NCBI GenBank assembly: GCA_032717465.1
Contig: CM064690.1
Coordinates: 26,949,153-27,013,152, forward strand
Reading direction: 5' to 3'
DNA: 64,000 bases
Source: Coenobita brevimanus
Lineage: Eukaryota; Arthropoda; Malacostraca; Decapoda; Coenobitidae
Shown here one piece after another: positions 1 to 11,454 of this stretch (its first letter is position 1; the number at the start of each line of letters is the position of its first letter). The translations under genes were made by a program, and so were the position numbers. The notes under the pieces are model-generated. The model made no database searches, was not told the DNA's origin, and worked only from the letters and a program-made list of their open reading frames with translations.

Positions 1-468
1 AAATCATACACACATACTCCATCATTCCTTCCCATCCTTCTTTTTACATGTGGGCTCTTTCAGTCCCCCCTCCTCTCTCTCTCTCTCTCTCTCTCTACTG
101 AACGGTGAAATCCACCAGTGCGTTCCAATAACAAATGTTCACCGATAAAGTTCACCCCCGTCGAACACCCGGTAAAACATGACTCTCCCCAGCCCAAAAG
201 TTCCACACCACCTCTATTATCCGAAAGTTTTATTTTTAGGGTGGGCCAGCCGGATGTGGAGTCGCTGGGAGCCGCACTTCGGACAGGTGGACTGGCGGTG
301 GGCGAAAAAGGGAGTAACTTTGAGGTGGCTACTAAACTACTGGCTTATAGGGTGAAAATATAGGGAGAATTTTATAGGCGTGAGGGATATATATTGTGTG
401 TCTGAGAAGCTGATTAGGACTGGAGAGTAAAGTACAGGTATTATTAAAACAACAACAACAACAACAAC

Positions 469-503
<35 letters not shown>

Positions 504-1700
504 TTTTCATTATTACTCGCTTAAAGGCTGCCTTCGGCGGCCTCCACTCGATGTCAAGTCACTTCCTATCTTCATTCAGAAATAAGTCATTACTCGGGAA
601 CCGGTGGCCCGACTGGACTGGAAATGGTTTTTTTCTTCAAGTTAGAGCATTTTAACTGTACCTTGCTCAAAAAAAAACTGCTCTACATGCCGGTTTTTGC
701 TGTATTGTGGTAAAAAACAAACATACAGAAATCGAATCATTACAATATGGATTATCAATTTTAAAACTGCAATATTTCAAAGGTTATTTGGCCTAGAGCC
801 TTCAAATTTGTCAAACTGGTCGGACAGATGTCCGCTTCTTTCGGACAAGTATGGAGGCAGCCTATTAACCGGATCTCCGGATATTATCTTGAACACAGAA
901 AAATGAGTCTGCCATGCTATCTCAACAAGAGTTTCAGCAAGGCAGCTGAAACTTTACTACAACATAGCCTTAAGGCAGACGCAGTGCGGAAAGTAGTGTA
1001 TGGTTCGAATCGGCTGATTATTCTCTGAGAGCCTGGGGTCAAAAACTGGGACTTTTCTCTTTATTCTGGATGTCACCCAATTTTCCATGAAAGATTAAAA
1101 CTAGAACCATCAAACTTAGTGGACTTATAGACTGTGATGACCTACGGTGAATGCTGGCTCTTGCCAAACCATATGTTCAGCATAAGGTAACCTCTGGTAG
1201 GTAAAGGAGTAATCACACTCACCGATACAGAGCCAAGACGAGCCTCCGCAGAAACACACACACACTCACCTGAAAAGAAAAGAACAAAATATCATAAGTT
1301 TTCAATACTCCAGTTAAGAAATATGGTACATAAATTGTAATAAACTGTGTCTGTCAGCTGGCAAATGATTTATATTACTGTTAACACCGGCAAATTTTCC
1401 CAGATTGCTGTTTGAGACGAATCACAGAAACCATCTCGTCTTAAAGCACACCTCCCGTCTTGTCTTTGTGCGTGACCTTAATGATATGTCAGAACTTAAT
1501 TTATGCATCCTTAGCTGCTCCCCTCATTCCTAATCCAGCCTCCCCTTCACTCTTACGAAACATCTTTGTATGAAGCCAATATGAGTCAGACAATAATCAG
1601 TAAGTTCATCAGAGTGTCGTTAATGATCAACCAGTTACTTCTGTTTGTTCAGTATATTTCTTTACACGCTCTCACCCCTCATTCCCACTGCAAACGCCCC
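1..1700. other. Mostly single-copy noncoding DNA
   Basis: This stretch has mixed base composition and no recognisable gene. It contains a short CT tract (about 73-96) and a joined (AAC)n-(AAT)n tract (about 447-502). A frame at 118-363 encodes 81 residues of ordinary composition, but it resembles no family I know and has no splice or promoter context, so I do not call it a gene. Between about 520 and 1560 I see no repeat structure. Confidence 0.5.
447..502 (+). repeat. (AAC)n-(AAT)n compound microsatellite
   Basis: AAC units pass directly into AAT units. The shared AA phase suggests one trinucleotide array changed by point mutation and re-expansion. Confidence 0.9.
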
Positions 1701-1705
1701 CTTCC

Positions 1706-1707
1706 CA

Positions 1708-1741
<34 letters not shown>

Positions 1742-1742
1742 C
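1706..1742. repeat. (CT)n microsatellite
   Basis: A CT dinucleotide tract with one early interruption. It follows pyrimidine-rich DNA and precedes mixed-composition sequence. Confidence 0.9.
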
Positions 1743-2136
1743 CGACAGGAGTATCAATTCATGGACATAAAATCCTAAATGCAACTTCTTCATTCATCAA
1801 GTTCAATTTAACTCGCCTCATTTCCTCTGCCATCAAGCCTTCCTCATCCCTCCCCCCCTCCAAAAAAAACAGAAGAAAAAAGAAAGAAAGAATGAAAGAT
1901 GGGAAGAAATACACTAGGAAACTGAGACCGAAAGAAATTCAAAATTCTGGAGGAAGTGGCGGGAAAATATGTGAATCTTCAGTTTCGACAGGTATTTTTG
2001 TCCTAACCAATACTCAGCTTATGCTCACATTTCACTCATTTCCACTGCCAACAACTGAAACCCAGAAAATGATTTTAGAGGATGTGTCTATGATCTATCT
2101 AATTCTTCAGTTCTGCTCTGTATTTTTGTCTCAAGC

Positions 2137-2243
2137 GCTTAACTATATCTATTGTCAGACGCCTTAATCCCGTAAGGGGTGGCCACAAACAAATCGCCTC
2201 CATGTCGCCCTGTCCCCTGCCATTTCGTTGCCGCTTAACTATA
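2137..2243. mobile_element. Short insertion flanked by an 11-bp direct repeat
   Basis: The word GCTTAACTATA occurs perfectly at 2137-2147 and 2233-2243 and brackets 85 bp of more GC-rich DNA (2148-2232). Two identical 11-mers around a foreign-looking insert are what a target-site duplication looks like. The insert encodes nothing and has no poly(A) tail. It could be a truncated retroposon or a non-autonomous DNA element; a chance duplication is less likely but possible. Confidence 0.5.
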
Positions 2244-2306
2244 ATTACTTATTTTATACTCGAATCTGCAGACTTTTGGAGTTGATGGGGAAATATACAA
2301 CCTTAA

Positions 2307-2388
2307 TTAACCCCATCAGTGAGAGAGGCCATTCTTAAACTGAGTGGCATCGTCTGGAATACGCTTGAATAAATCTGTGCCACCTGAT

Positions 2389-2424
<36 letters not shown>
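2307..2424 (+). mobile_element. Family A repeat end followed by AATAAA and a 32-bp poly(A)
   Basis: The segment opens with TTAACCCCATCAGTGAGAG, a form of the family A terminus, and carries the family's inner block (CTGAGTGGCATCGTCTGG). An AATAAA hexamer at 2369-2374 lies about 19 bp before an unbroken A run at 2393-2424. This order is that of a polyadenylated RNA end copied back into DNA. Alternatively the A run is a simple homopolymer grown beside the element. Confidence 0.5.
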
Positions 2425-2426
<2 letters not shown>

Positions 2427-2529
2427 TATTCGAAACTAAGACTCAGAGACTTTCCTGGTTCTAGAGGAAGTGCCTAAGTATCTAGTTCTACCCAGCACAT
2501 TTATTTTAGCGAATACTCTAAGTCCACTC

Positions 2530-2747
2530 ACACTTCCCTCACTTCCACCTCTCCATCCCCTTCCACACCCCCTCATTTCCACTCCCAACATGCCCTTCTA
2601 CATCCCCCCATTTGCACTCCGAACATCCCCTTCCACACCTCTCATTTCCACTCCCATCCCCTTCCACACTTCTCATTTCCACTCCCATCCGCTTCCACGC
2701 CCCCTCATTTCCACTCCCAACATTCCCTTCCACACCCCCTCGTCTAG
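2530..2747. repeat. Minisatellite with 30-34-bp unit
   Basis: The phrase TCATTTCCACTCCCA recurs at about 2573, 2642, 2672 and 2704, separated by CCTTCCACACCCC-type spacers. This gives a 30-34-bp pyrimidine-rich unit with roughly six degenerate copies. The open frames on both strands here are products of this repeat. Confidence 0.85.
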
Positions 2748-2926
2748 AAAAATACACCTGGTAGTCGAGACCGAGCGAGGGGGACGGCTCTCAGAGATTT
2801 AGAAACTTAGAAGCAGCCAGAGGCGTGTGATTTAACTTCCAATTAATCTGCTGCCAAGACCAGGCGAAGGAAGGCAGCCGGGGTGAAGCTACACACATCG
2901 ACAGCTGAGGGAGAACGCAAATGTAA

Positions 2927-3335
2927 TTAATCCCATCACTGCGATCGGGGATTTTTTTTTTTCTATTCTTTTTTTTCTCCTTGCTGTTACCAGATTGTTT
3001 TATTCAGCTTGGAGGAGACATTTCGAACTGGGGAGGTTAAACTTTTCACGCTGATGACGTCCACCTTTGGTTTATTTCATGTACTGAGTTTTATTTTGCT
3101 GCTGCCTGACATTTTTCAGTTTAGGGAAGGAAGCACTTGTACTGCAAGGAGTTAATGAAGAGAATCGTTTCATGAATAATATCAGTGAATGGACATCTGA
3201 GTGAAATAGTTAATTCACTGTCTACGATAAAGCCTACTTTTTTCTTTTCTGTTCTTCCTTGCTGCTGTCAGTCTACTGCACTTAGCTGAGGGGAGAGGGG
3301 AGAAGCCTTTTGCAGTGAAAGGATGAAAGGGTTAC
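2927..3335. mobile_element. Row of family A TTAA-bounded palindromic units
   Basis: Four units follow one another and share their TTAA junctions: about 2927-3040, 3037-3155, 3152-3213 and 3210-3334. Each starts with a TTAA-type left end (for example TTAATCCCATCACTG) and ends with a right end that is its approximate reverse complement (for example GAACTGGGGAGGTTAA). Three of the four carry the inner block seen as TTATTCAGCTTGGAGGAG. There is no coding capacity, so these are MITE-like. TTAA ends are typical of piggyBac-type insertions; that assignment is inference. Confidence 0.6.
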
Positions 3336-3342
3336 ATCTAAC

Positions 3343-3446
3343 CACTTCGGCCCAGATAGTCTGTAAGTCGATACCTGTGTGAGTCAAATAATCGTCACAG
3401 GACAGCAAGGACAAAACATACGGAATCCTCGGGCTGAAGGAGTTAC
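3343..3446. mobile_element. Further family A palindromic unit
   Basis: The left end TAACCACTTCGGCCCA and the right end CGGGCTGAAGGAGTTA are near-perfect reverse complements of each other, 104 bp apart. It lies just beyond the array at 2927-3335 and appears to be a fifth unit of the same row. Confidence 0.55.
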
Positions 3447-3520
3447 TCCGATAAATAAAACCGTGACGTCTCGGCCCCCTTCGTCCCTCAGCGCCCCCTC
3501 CCCCCCTAGAAAACTATCTG

Positions 3521-3590
3521 GAAGACTAATTGGCAATTAGAGAGAAGGAAGAAAATAGGGTGATGAATTGCCAATTAATGGAAGGAAGAA
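3521..3590. promoter_or_regulatory. Cluster of homeodomain-type CAATTA/TAATTG sites
   Basis: Two inverted sites, CTAATTGGCAATTAG (3526-3540) and GAATTGCCAATTAATGG (about 3565-3581), are each followed by an AGGAAGAAAATA tract, so the segment is also a 40-bp duplication. TAATTG/CAATTA cores are classical homeodomain recognition words. With no gene nearby, regulatory function is speculative. Confidence 0.25.
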
Positions 3591-3599
3591 AATACGGGA

Positions 3600-4480
3600 T
3601 TTATGGGAACAATCGTGTGGTGCAGATTAGCTGTTGACCGTGGTTCCCTGGGGACTTGGCGGAGGGGTTAACGCACTGCCGCCCTCTGATTGGGGTTAGC
3701 TGGGGTCACCGGAACGATTAATGGGGTTATATAGACTAGGTTTTAACTGTGAGAGGTTGACTGGGGCCGAGGAGGAAGGAGGAGGAGGTTGACTGGAGTT
3801 AACAGGAATACAGGAGGTGGACTAAAGTTGAGGAGAACAGAGGAAGTTGAGTGAAGGCTGACGAAGAAGGAAGAGGTTGAAAAAAATTATGCGGGGTTAA
3901 AGAGGTTACTAGTACGACAAATGGGTTTATACAGACAGGACTTAACTGTGAGAGGTTGACTGGGGCCGAGGAAGGTTGAAGGGGTTGACTGGGGCTAAGA
4001 AAGAAGGAAGGTTAAAGTTGACTGGAGTTGTGGAAAAAGAGGCTGACTGAAGCTCTGATTGGCGTCAGAAAGGGTCACCAGGACGAATAACGCACCAGGA
4101 TTCAACTGTTGGTATTTGATGAGGTTGAGGTGGAAGGGGGTTGACAGTGGTCGGGGAAGGATGAGGAGGTTGAATGAGGATGGTGAGGAGAAGGCTGAAT
4201 AAAACTGTGAGGAGCTGACGGGGTCACGATAACGATTAATGGGATTATACAGACTCGGATTTAAACGCTGGAGATTGACTGGGATTTAGGGACTGAGGAT
4301 GACAATGATAGATGAGACATGCTTGAGGCCGAGAAGGAAAGATGGAGGTTGACTGAGGTTGAGGAGGTAGAGGCAGAGGAAAACTGACAGAGGGTGAGAA
4401 AGAGAGAAGACTTGACTGAGGCTGAGATGAAAAGAAGAAAATGTCTGGAACTGTGGGATACGGCGTTGACTGAAATACTT
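3600..4480. repeat. Higher-order minisatellite (GAGGTTGACTGGGGC units)
   Basis: A short unit close to GAGGTTGACTGGGGCTGAGG recurs throughout. A longer block starting with GGTCACNNNAACGATTAATG and including TTATACAGACTCGG and TTTAACTGTGAGAGG recurs at about 3704, 3905, 4073 and 4222, so periods are about 200, 170 and 150 bp. Short units nested in longer repeated blocks are the hallmark of a higher-order tandem array. Confidence 0.8.
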
Positions 4481-4685
4481 ACTGTGGATAGGTTAGATGC
4501 TGAAATTCTATACTGAGCTGTACTGAATCGTCTGAAAACAGCACAAATAAAATAGAACAAAGTAAACAAAATAAAAATAAGGCTACAGTCAAAAGGATTA
4601 TGATAAGTTACTGAAATCATTATAGAAAGATAAAAATAATATAACAAAATCTCTCTCTCATCCTCCTCAGTTTCATCAGTATTAG

Positions 4686-4687
<2 letters not shown>

Positions 4688-4749
<62 letters not shown>

Positions 4750-4840
4750 TTTACACACACATTCCATCTCACTCACTCTCAATAACTCACTGTCTTCTCT
4801 CTTTCTAGTCCATTTACTCCCACTCACTCACTTTCTTACC

Positions 4841-4886
<46 letters not shown>

Positions 4887-4902
4887 TTCTCTCTCTCTCT
4901 CT
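4688..4902. repeat. Two (CT)n arrays with CACTCA spacer
   Basis: CT runs at about 4688-4744 and 4843-4902 are separated by CACTCA-rich DNA. The second array has TATC interruptions. Confidence 0.9.
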
Positions 4903-4984
4903 AACGGAAACTGGTAAGACTCCTTCTCCAGACCCAACAATTATTTTCTATTAGCCTCCTTTCTGTCGTTCCTGGTCAAGGTTA

Positions 4985-5213
4985 AAAAGAGGAGGAAGAA
5001 GAGGAAGAAGAAGAGAAAGGAGGTGGAGGAAGAAGAAGAGAAAGGAGGTGGAGGAAGAAGAGGAGGTGAAGGATGATTAAGAAAGAGGATGGGAGAAGAG
5101 GAAAATGAGGAAGATGTGGAGGAGGTGGAGAAGATGGAGAATATGATGGTGAAAGAGGAAGAGATGGAGAGAGTAAAGGATGAAGGGAAAGAAAATGCCC
5201 AGGAAAGGTGAGC

Positions 5214-5269
<56 letters not shown>
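4985..5269. repeat. Polypurine GAGGA block ending in (GA)n
   Basis: Imperfect GAGGAAGAAGAG repeats lead into a pure GA array at about 5216-5269. The minus-strand frames here are Leu/Ser/Pro translations of this tract. Confidence 0.9.
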
Positions 5270-5271
<2 letters not shown>

Positions 5272-5340
5272 CAGATAAGAAGTTATTTTGTAAAGACAGA
5301 ACGGAGAAGAAAAACAGAAAGAGTAAAGAGACAGCAAACA

Positions 5341-5550
5341 TTAACCCCTTCCTTACAATGACGCATGCTCCATTTTCTTTTGCTATCTCCATACGATTTT
5401 CTTTAGCTAAGGGAGGACTTGACTACTTGCAGAGATTAAATGTAACCTTCATCAAACTCCTTTACTATGCGGTCTTCCCTGCAATAAATAAAATGCCTGG
5501 TGGTAGTAAGAAAAAAATAAAACTCTTACGTCATGGTATTGAAAGGGTTA
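5341..5550. mobile_element. Complete 210-bp family A palindromic element
   Basis: The left end TTAACCCCTTCCTTACAATG and the right end (read in reverse complement, TAACCCTTTCAATACCATG) match at most positions over about 25 bp. The inner block CGATTTTCTTTAGCTAAGGG is the reverse complement of the family's CAGCTGAATAAAATCG motif. There is no open frame of its own and no transposase. The TTAA at the left edge is matched by TTAG at the right, consistent with a worn TTAA target duplication. This is the best-preserved copy in the window and a good type copy. Confidence 0.65.
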
Positions 5551-5559
5551 GGAGAGAAA

Positions 5560-5810
5560 AAAATTGTAGTGGAGATGAAACAGAATGAAGGATAATGAGA
5601 TGGAGGGGGAGAAGGGGATGGGAGGGGAAGTGGAAAGGGTGGAGGAGAAGAGGGAGGTGGGGAAAGGGAAGGGGATAGGGAAGGAGGAGGAAGGAAGAAG
5701 AGGGGGAACTCCCTTGTTTTATATGACAGTGAGAAGAGAGAGACAGGGAGGGAGGGAGGTAAAGGGTGGGAGGGGAGAGGGAGGGAGAGGGAACACACCG
5801 GAAGTCAGAG
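5560..5810. repeat. Polypurine GGGAGA block
   Basis: Nearly pure plus-strand purine with GGGAAGG and GGAGG words; no unit long enough to align. Confidence 0.8.
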
Positions 5811-5828
5811 TCATTTGTCCTCGTCACA

Positions 5829-5830
<2 letters not shown>

Positions 5831-5887
<57 letters not shown>
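5831..5887. repeat. (GT)n microsatellite
   Basis: A pure GT array of about 57 bp. Confidence 0.95.
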
Positions 5888-5890
<3 letters not shown>

Positions 5891-6014
5891 GCTACGTGTG
5901 TACTTACAATGTTTATGTGGGTGGGTGTGTTTATGACATCTGGATCTATGTGCCTTTCACTGTTGTGTTTGCAATCACCTGGAGTGCCTGTGTGCGTGAA
6001 TACGGCACACGATG

Positions 6015-6130
<116 letters not shown>

Positions 6131-6184
6131 TCTGTGTATGGGTGTAAAGATACCTCGACATGACTACCTTCTAAGCGTAAGGGT

Positions 6185-6354
6185 CCGAGGCTAATCTACC
6201 ACAGTCCAGTAGATTAAAGAGTAGATGACCAGCCTACTCCTCTTGGTGGCTTTACAGGATCAAACCCCCTCTAGTCACCTCTTGGGGGATCGAACCCGTG
6301 GGCGTGGCAAGACCGTCACTCCGATTGGCGCATTCTGACCACTACACCACCCGC
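6185..6354 (-). mobile_element. tRNA-derived SINE
   Basis: Read on the minus strand from 6354, the sequence begins GCGGGTGGTGTAGTGGTCAG, which contains a good RNA polymerase III A box. A perfect B box GGGTTCGATCCCCC lies at 6284-6297, about 40 nt further on as in a tRNA. The tRNA-like head cannot be folded into a clean cloverleaf by eye and is followed by a tRNA-unrelated body to about 6185. A true tRNA gene is unlikely because the acceptor stem does not close. Confidence 0.65.
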
Positions 6355-6679
6355 ATTCGCTGTCAGTATCAGGATCTTATATTTTATTCCTGTATGCAAC
6401 GAGGCTATTTATTTTTATATTATTTATCTATTTATTTTTTAGCGCATGATGGCCCTGTCTGGTGGGAAAATTAAGAAAATCGTCTAATGAATTAAATCCT
6501 CTTTTTTTTTTTTTTTTCAGACATTATTATTTTTTTAACTGAGATTATATTATGCATCTCGTGGTGAAAAAGGTAATTCAGAGTTATTTTTATGACTGTA
6601 ATTATTTCTTATACTGAGGAGACAGAATACAGTCTATTTATTTTAGGTGAGAAGTAAGATAATAGTCACACTTCCCCAT

Positions 6680-6682
<3 letters not shown>

Positions 6683-6720
<38 letters not shown>

Positions 6721-6825
6721 CGGTCCTCGTTCACTCATCCCTAAAATTTTTCAATTCCCACCTATACATCACCCATCCTCACTCACGCAACCTCTCTCTC
6801 CCTCTCTCTCTCTGTCTCTCTCTCA
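6683..6825. repeat. (CT)n arrays
   Basis: A CT run at about 6683-6718 and a second, interrupted run near 6792-6825. Confidence 0.9.
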
Positions 6826-7550
6826 ACTTGAATCCCCATCGCCTTTTTAAAAACACTCCTCCCCATTCTCCCTCTCTCCTTCTGACAACCTCCCCAGTCT
6901 TCTTCCCTATGGTGTTCCCTCTCATCCCACTCATCCCTTCCCTTCCTCCCCACCCATCACATCTAACCCTCCTCCCCAACATCACATCCTTCACACCCCA
7001 CCCCTCTCCCCATCCGAAAACTCTTTCCTTCGTGATCTCCCTCCACACTCAACACCCACCCCTCACCCCTCTCCTTCCTCAGGTCTCGCCCCTTCCCACT
7101 GTCTCCCATCCTCACACCCCTCACCATTTCCAGTAGATGTCACCCTCCCAACCCCACACCACTCACTCTTCCCTTTAAATATCACCCCACCCATCCTCCC
7201 CATCCCCCTAACCTACATGACATTTCTCTCACCCTTCCACCCCATTCTCTCCTCACATCCCTCAAACCATATCCCCCACCCTATTTCCTCTTCACTTCTC
7301 TCATTCCACACACCCCTCTCCTCACTCCACATCCCTCCCCATTCATTCCTTACTTAAACATCCCATACTCCTCACTCCACACCTTCCTCATTCACTCCTC
7401 ACTCATGCATCCCATACTCTTCACCACATACATACATCCCTATTCACTTCTCGCTCCACATCCCTCCCCATTCACTCCTCGCTCCACATCACTCCCCATT
7501 CACTCCTCACTCCTCCCTTTCCCTACACCCCACACACCCTTCACCCCATC
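6826..7550. repeat. Polypyrimidine block with 28-30-bp minisatellite
   Basis: Plus-strand pyrimidine-rich DNA. From about 7310 to 7520 a unit near CACTCCACATCCCTCCCCAT is repeated, alternating with TCACTCCTCACTC. It contains no coding signal. Confidence 0.75.
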
Positions 7551-7559
7551 GGGAGAGTC

Positions 7560-7790
7560 GCAGCAACTGTAATTATTGGTTAATTCTTGGCAGGAGGACT
7601 GAGACTGATGGGTAGTCCAGGGCGGGCTGACAGCTCCCACGGGGCTGGCGGGCATGGTGGGGGATGGGGAGGGATAGGAAGGAGTGAGGTGGGCTAGGAT
7701 ATGGCTTAGGGATAGTGGTAAACAGCTGAAAAGACTAGGAAACAGCTAGGAGTGGAGTGAGCTAGGGAGGGATGGTGTGAAAAAGAAGAC
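7560..7790. repeat. Degenerate GCTAGGA-rich purine DNA
   Basis: Loose repeats of GCTAGGA and CAGCTAGGAG without a fixed period. The same style resumes after the retroposon at 8180, so the retroposon may have inserted into this array. Confidence 0.5.
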
Positions 7791-7794
7791 TAAG

Positions 7795-8085
7795 AAATCT
7801 TGATCAAAAGTGCCTGGAGAGCATAAAGACACCGCGCTCGAACTTTGACCTTTACCCATGGCCTTGACCTTTGATGGATATGCACTACAATCGAATCAGT
7901 TCTTCTCATCTTCCCTCTCAATGTATGTGCCAAATTTAATCCGAATCGAACCAGGCATTCATGAGATACTTTGTCAACATTCATCATACGTATATAAATA
8001 CATACAAACACAGATACATACATACACACATACATACATTTACACATACATACATACATGCATTATATACAGACAGACATGAATG
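7795..8085 (+). mobile_element. Retroposon-like repeat with (ACATAC)n tail
   Basis: A unit with GACCTTTGACC-type words and the phrase TGTGCCAAATTTAATCCG leads into a tail of ACATACATAC repeats at about 8001-8060. 'Gccaaattt...' followed by a simple ACATAC tail is a pattern I associate with 3' ends of invertebrate non-LTR elements and SINEs. No reverse transcriptase is present, so this would be a short 5'-truncated copy. Confidence 0.5.
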
Positions 8086-8179
8086 GATAGATATTTATGT
8101 ACAAATGGACTCGAATACGACACCTGTCTTCAAAGTCGCTAACAGGTACTGGGGATTAAGGATGTTTTGATGAGTGAAT

Positions 8180-8620
8180 TAGAGTTGGCAAGAAATGGGG
8201 TAGGAGAGAGTTGAGTGGGCTAGGAATATTAGGGAATGGCTAGGAAACAACAGTGAGCACTAGGAAGGGGTTAGGAAGGGGAGGGAAATGCTATGAAATA
8301 TCCGAGGACACTAGAATGGGCTATAAAGGGGTGGAAAAGGCAAGGAAAAATTAAGAAAGGGCTTGGACATTATAAAGGGTACTGGGAAAGATGAAAGGGT
8401 TAGAAGTGGGTGGATGGAAAAAAGGTGGAAAGGGCTAGAAACGATTAGGGGATACGTGAACAGGGGTTAGGAAGAGCTGAAAGGGGCTAAGTAAAGAGAA
8501 AGGGTACTAGAAGAGGGGTGGGCAAGGATAGAATGAGGTAGAAGAGGGTGATAGGTACTGAAGTGATAGGCGGTAGTATGAACGAGGAGAGAAGGGCAGG
8601 GGAACGGGTAACAAGTTGAA
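8180..8620. repeat. Degenerate GCTAGGAANGG array
   Basis: Words such as GGCTAGGAA, GGGGTTAGGAAG and GGCTAGAAA recur every 15-30 bp without strict periodicity. Confidence 0.55.
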
Positions 8621-8749
8621 AATGCAGAATTATCATCGAGAAATGCTAAAGGAGAAAAGGCCTAAAAACTGCTTAAAAGGATGGAAAGGGTATGTCATAG
8701 GAGCAAAGCAAGGTGAAGAAGAAAGGACCAATAATACTGCATAATTTTC

Positions 8750-9234
8750 AGCACTTGAGTTTTGTAAAAAAATAAAATAAATAAATAAATAAAATAAAAA
8801 CGTCACCGGTGGGAAAAACTAAAGATGAAGGAGAAGATAAGAGAGAAAATGTGACAGAGAAAAGAGAATATCGAAGGCGAGGAAAACGAAAAATGTCAGT
8901 GAACAGAAAATGGTACGACAGATGAAGGAAAAGAATGAGGAAAAAAGATTGTTCAAATTGCAGTAATGGACAGACTAAGATTAATGACGAGAGGAAGTGA
9001 GAACTAGGAAAAAAAAGTCCCAAATTATATAAAAAAAAAAAATAATGAAGGTGGAAGTGAAGGCAATGAAGAAGAGAAAAAAGAAAAAGAAAAAGAAAAA
9101 AGAGGTGATAAAGAAAAGGAGAAATCGAGGGTCAAAAAAAGGCAGAGAAAAACGTATTAACTTTTCAGCAAAAAAAAAAAGATAAAAGGGGAACGACAGA
9201 GAGAGAAATTAAAGACGAAGAAGAAAGGTTAGAA

Positions 9235-9270
<36 letters not shown>
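8750..9270. repeat. A/G-rich block with (GA)n
   Basis: AAATAAAT and GAAAAAG-rich DNA runs into a GA array at about 9239-9267 followed by a run of Gs. The minus-strand frame of 91 residues here is a low-complexity artefact. Confidence 0.75.
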
Positions 9271-9277
<7 letters not shown>

Positions 9278-9447
9278 CCTGAACCTGTCGTCGGAAAGGG
9301 CATGGCATATACAGCGAGTGCAAGAGGGTGTGTCTGGGGGGTGAGGGGAAGGGGAGGGGGTGTTGTGAGGGGAGAGGTCGGGCCAGTTAAGGGGAAAAAG
9401 GGTTGTCGTAAGTGAGGGGAAAGGGGAGAGCATGCAAGGGCGTGGCG

Positions 9448-10760
<1,313 letters not shown>

Positions 10761-10836
10761 ATGAAACCCAATATTTACGCCAAGGTCCATCAAACCTCTA
10801 ATAAGACCCAAATTCCGCGCTTCATTCCCTAACACG

Positions 10837-10874
<38 letters not shown>
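10837..10874. repeat. (AAT)n microsatellite
   Basis: A pure AAT trinucleotide array. Confidence 0.9.
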
Positions 10875-10876
<2 letters not shown>

Positions 10877-11139
10877 AAGAGCAGCTGACACCTTACAAAT
10901 CTTTTAATGTGAACTCAAAATCTATATTTAATGTTCTTCACTGCCAAGAATAAAATACATAATCTACCATGACTTTAAAATACTCCCCAGTATACCCCAA
11001 ATCTTACAGGAGTTCCCCAAATCCTTCGAATAAGACAGGGAACGTCAGAAACAGTCAAACACCAAACAGGGTCGGAAAATATCACACGTGCTAAGTAAAA
11101 GCCGAAAAAAAGCTTCGCCAGACATTATCCCTCATGTAA

Positions 11140-11450
11140 GAGGAGTATCCAACCTCATAATCAGGAATTAAGGGATACCACCCTACATCAAAGAGGATCT
11201 ACTCGTAACCACATGATCCCACGTTGATGATGATCCAAACATGTAAGTCCATATTAAGGAGGATTTAATCACACAGATCATATCCACTGAGAAAACACAA
11301 CCCCCTTAGACTCCCATAACGCATGATCCAAACCCAGTCAAAGAAGATCCAACATTATAATCCCACATCAAAGAGGTTCCAAGCCCAGAACCCCACATCA
11401 ACGAGGATCCAAGTCAAGAACCCCACATCAAAGAGGATCCAACCCCTCTG
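11140..11450. repeat. Minisatellite with about 30-35-bp unit
   Basis: Variants of CCCACATCAAAGAGGATCC recur, most regularly from 11355 to 11445 and more loosely upstream to about 11140. The decay from right to left suggests older copies to the left. Confidence 0.7.
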
Positions 11451-11454
11451 GAGT

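Noticed and set aside
118..363. 81-residue frame of ordinary composition
   Set aside because: No family match, no promoter or splice context. Frames of this length occur by chance.
2340..2424. 3' end of a local gene (AATAAA plus A run)
   Set aside because: A genomic A run of 32 bp is not expected at a native polyadenylation site, and there is no upstream coding sequence.
6284..6354. True tRNA gene
   Set aside because: A and B boxes are present, but acceptor and anticodon stems do not pair by eye and a tRNA-unrelated body follows. A SINE fits better.
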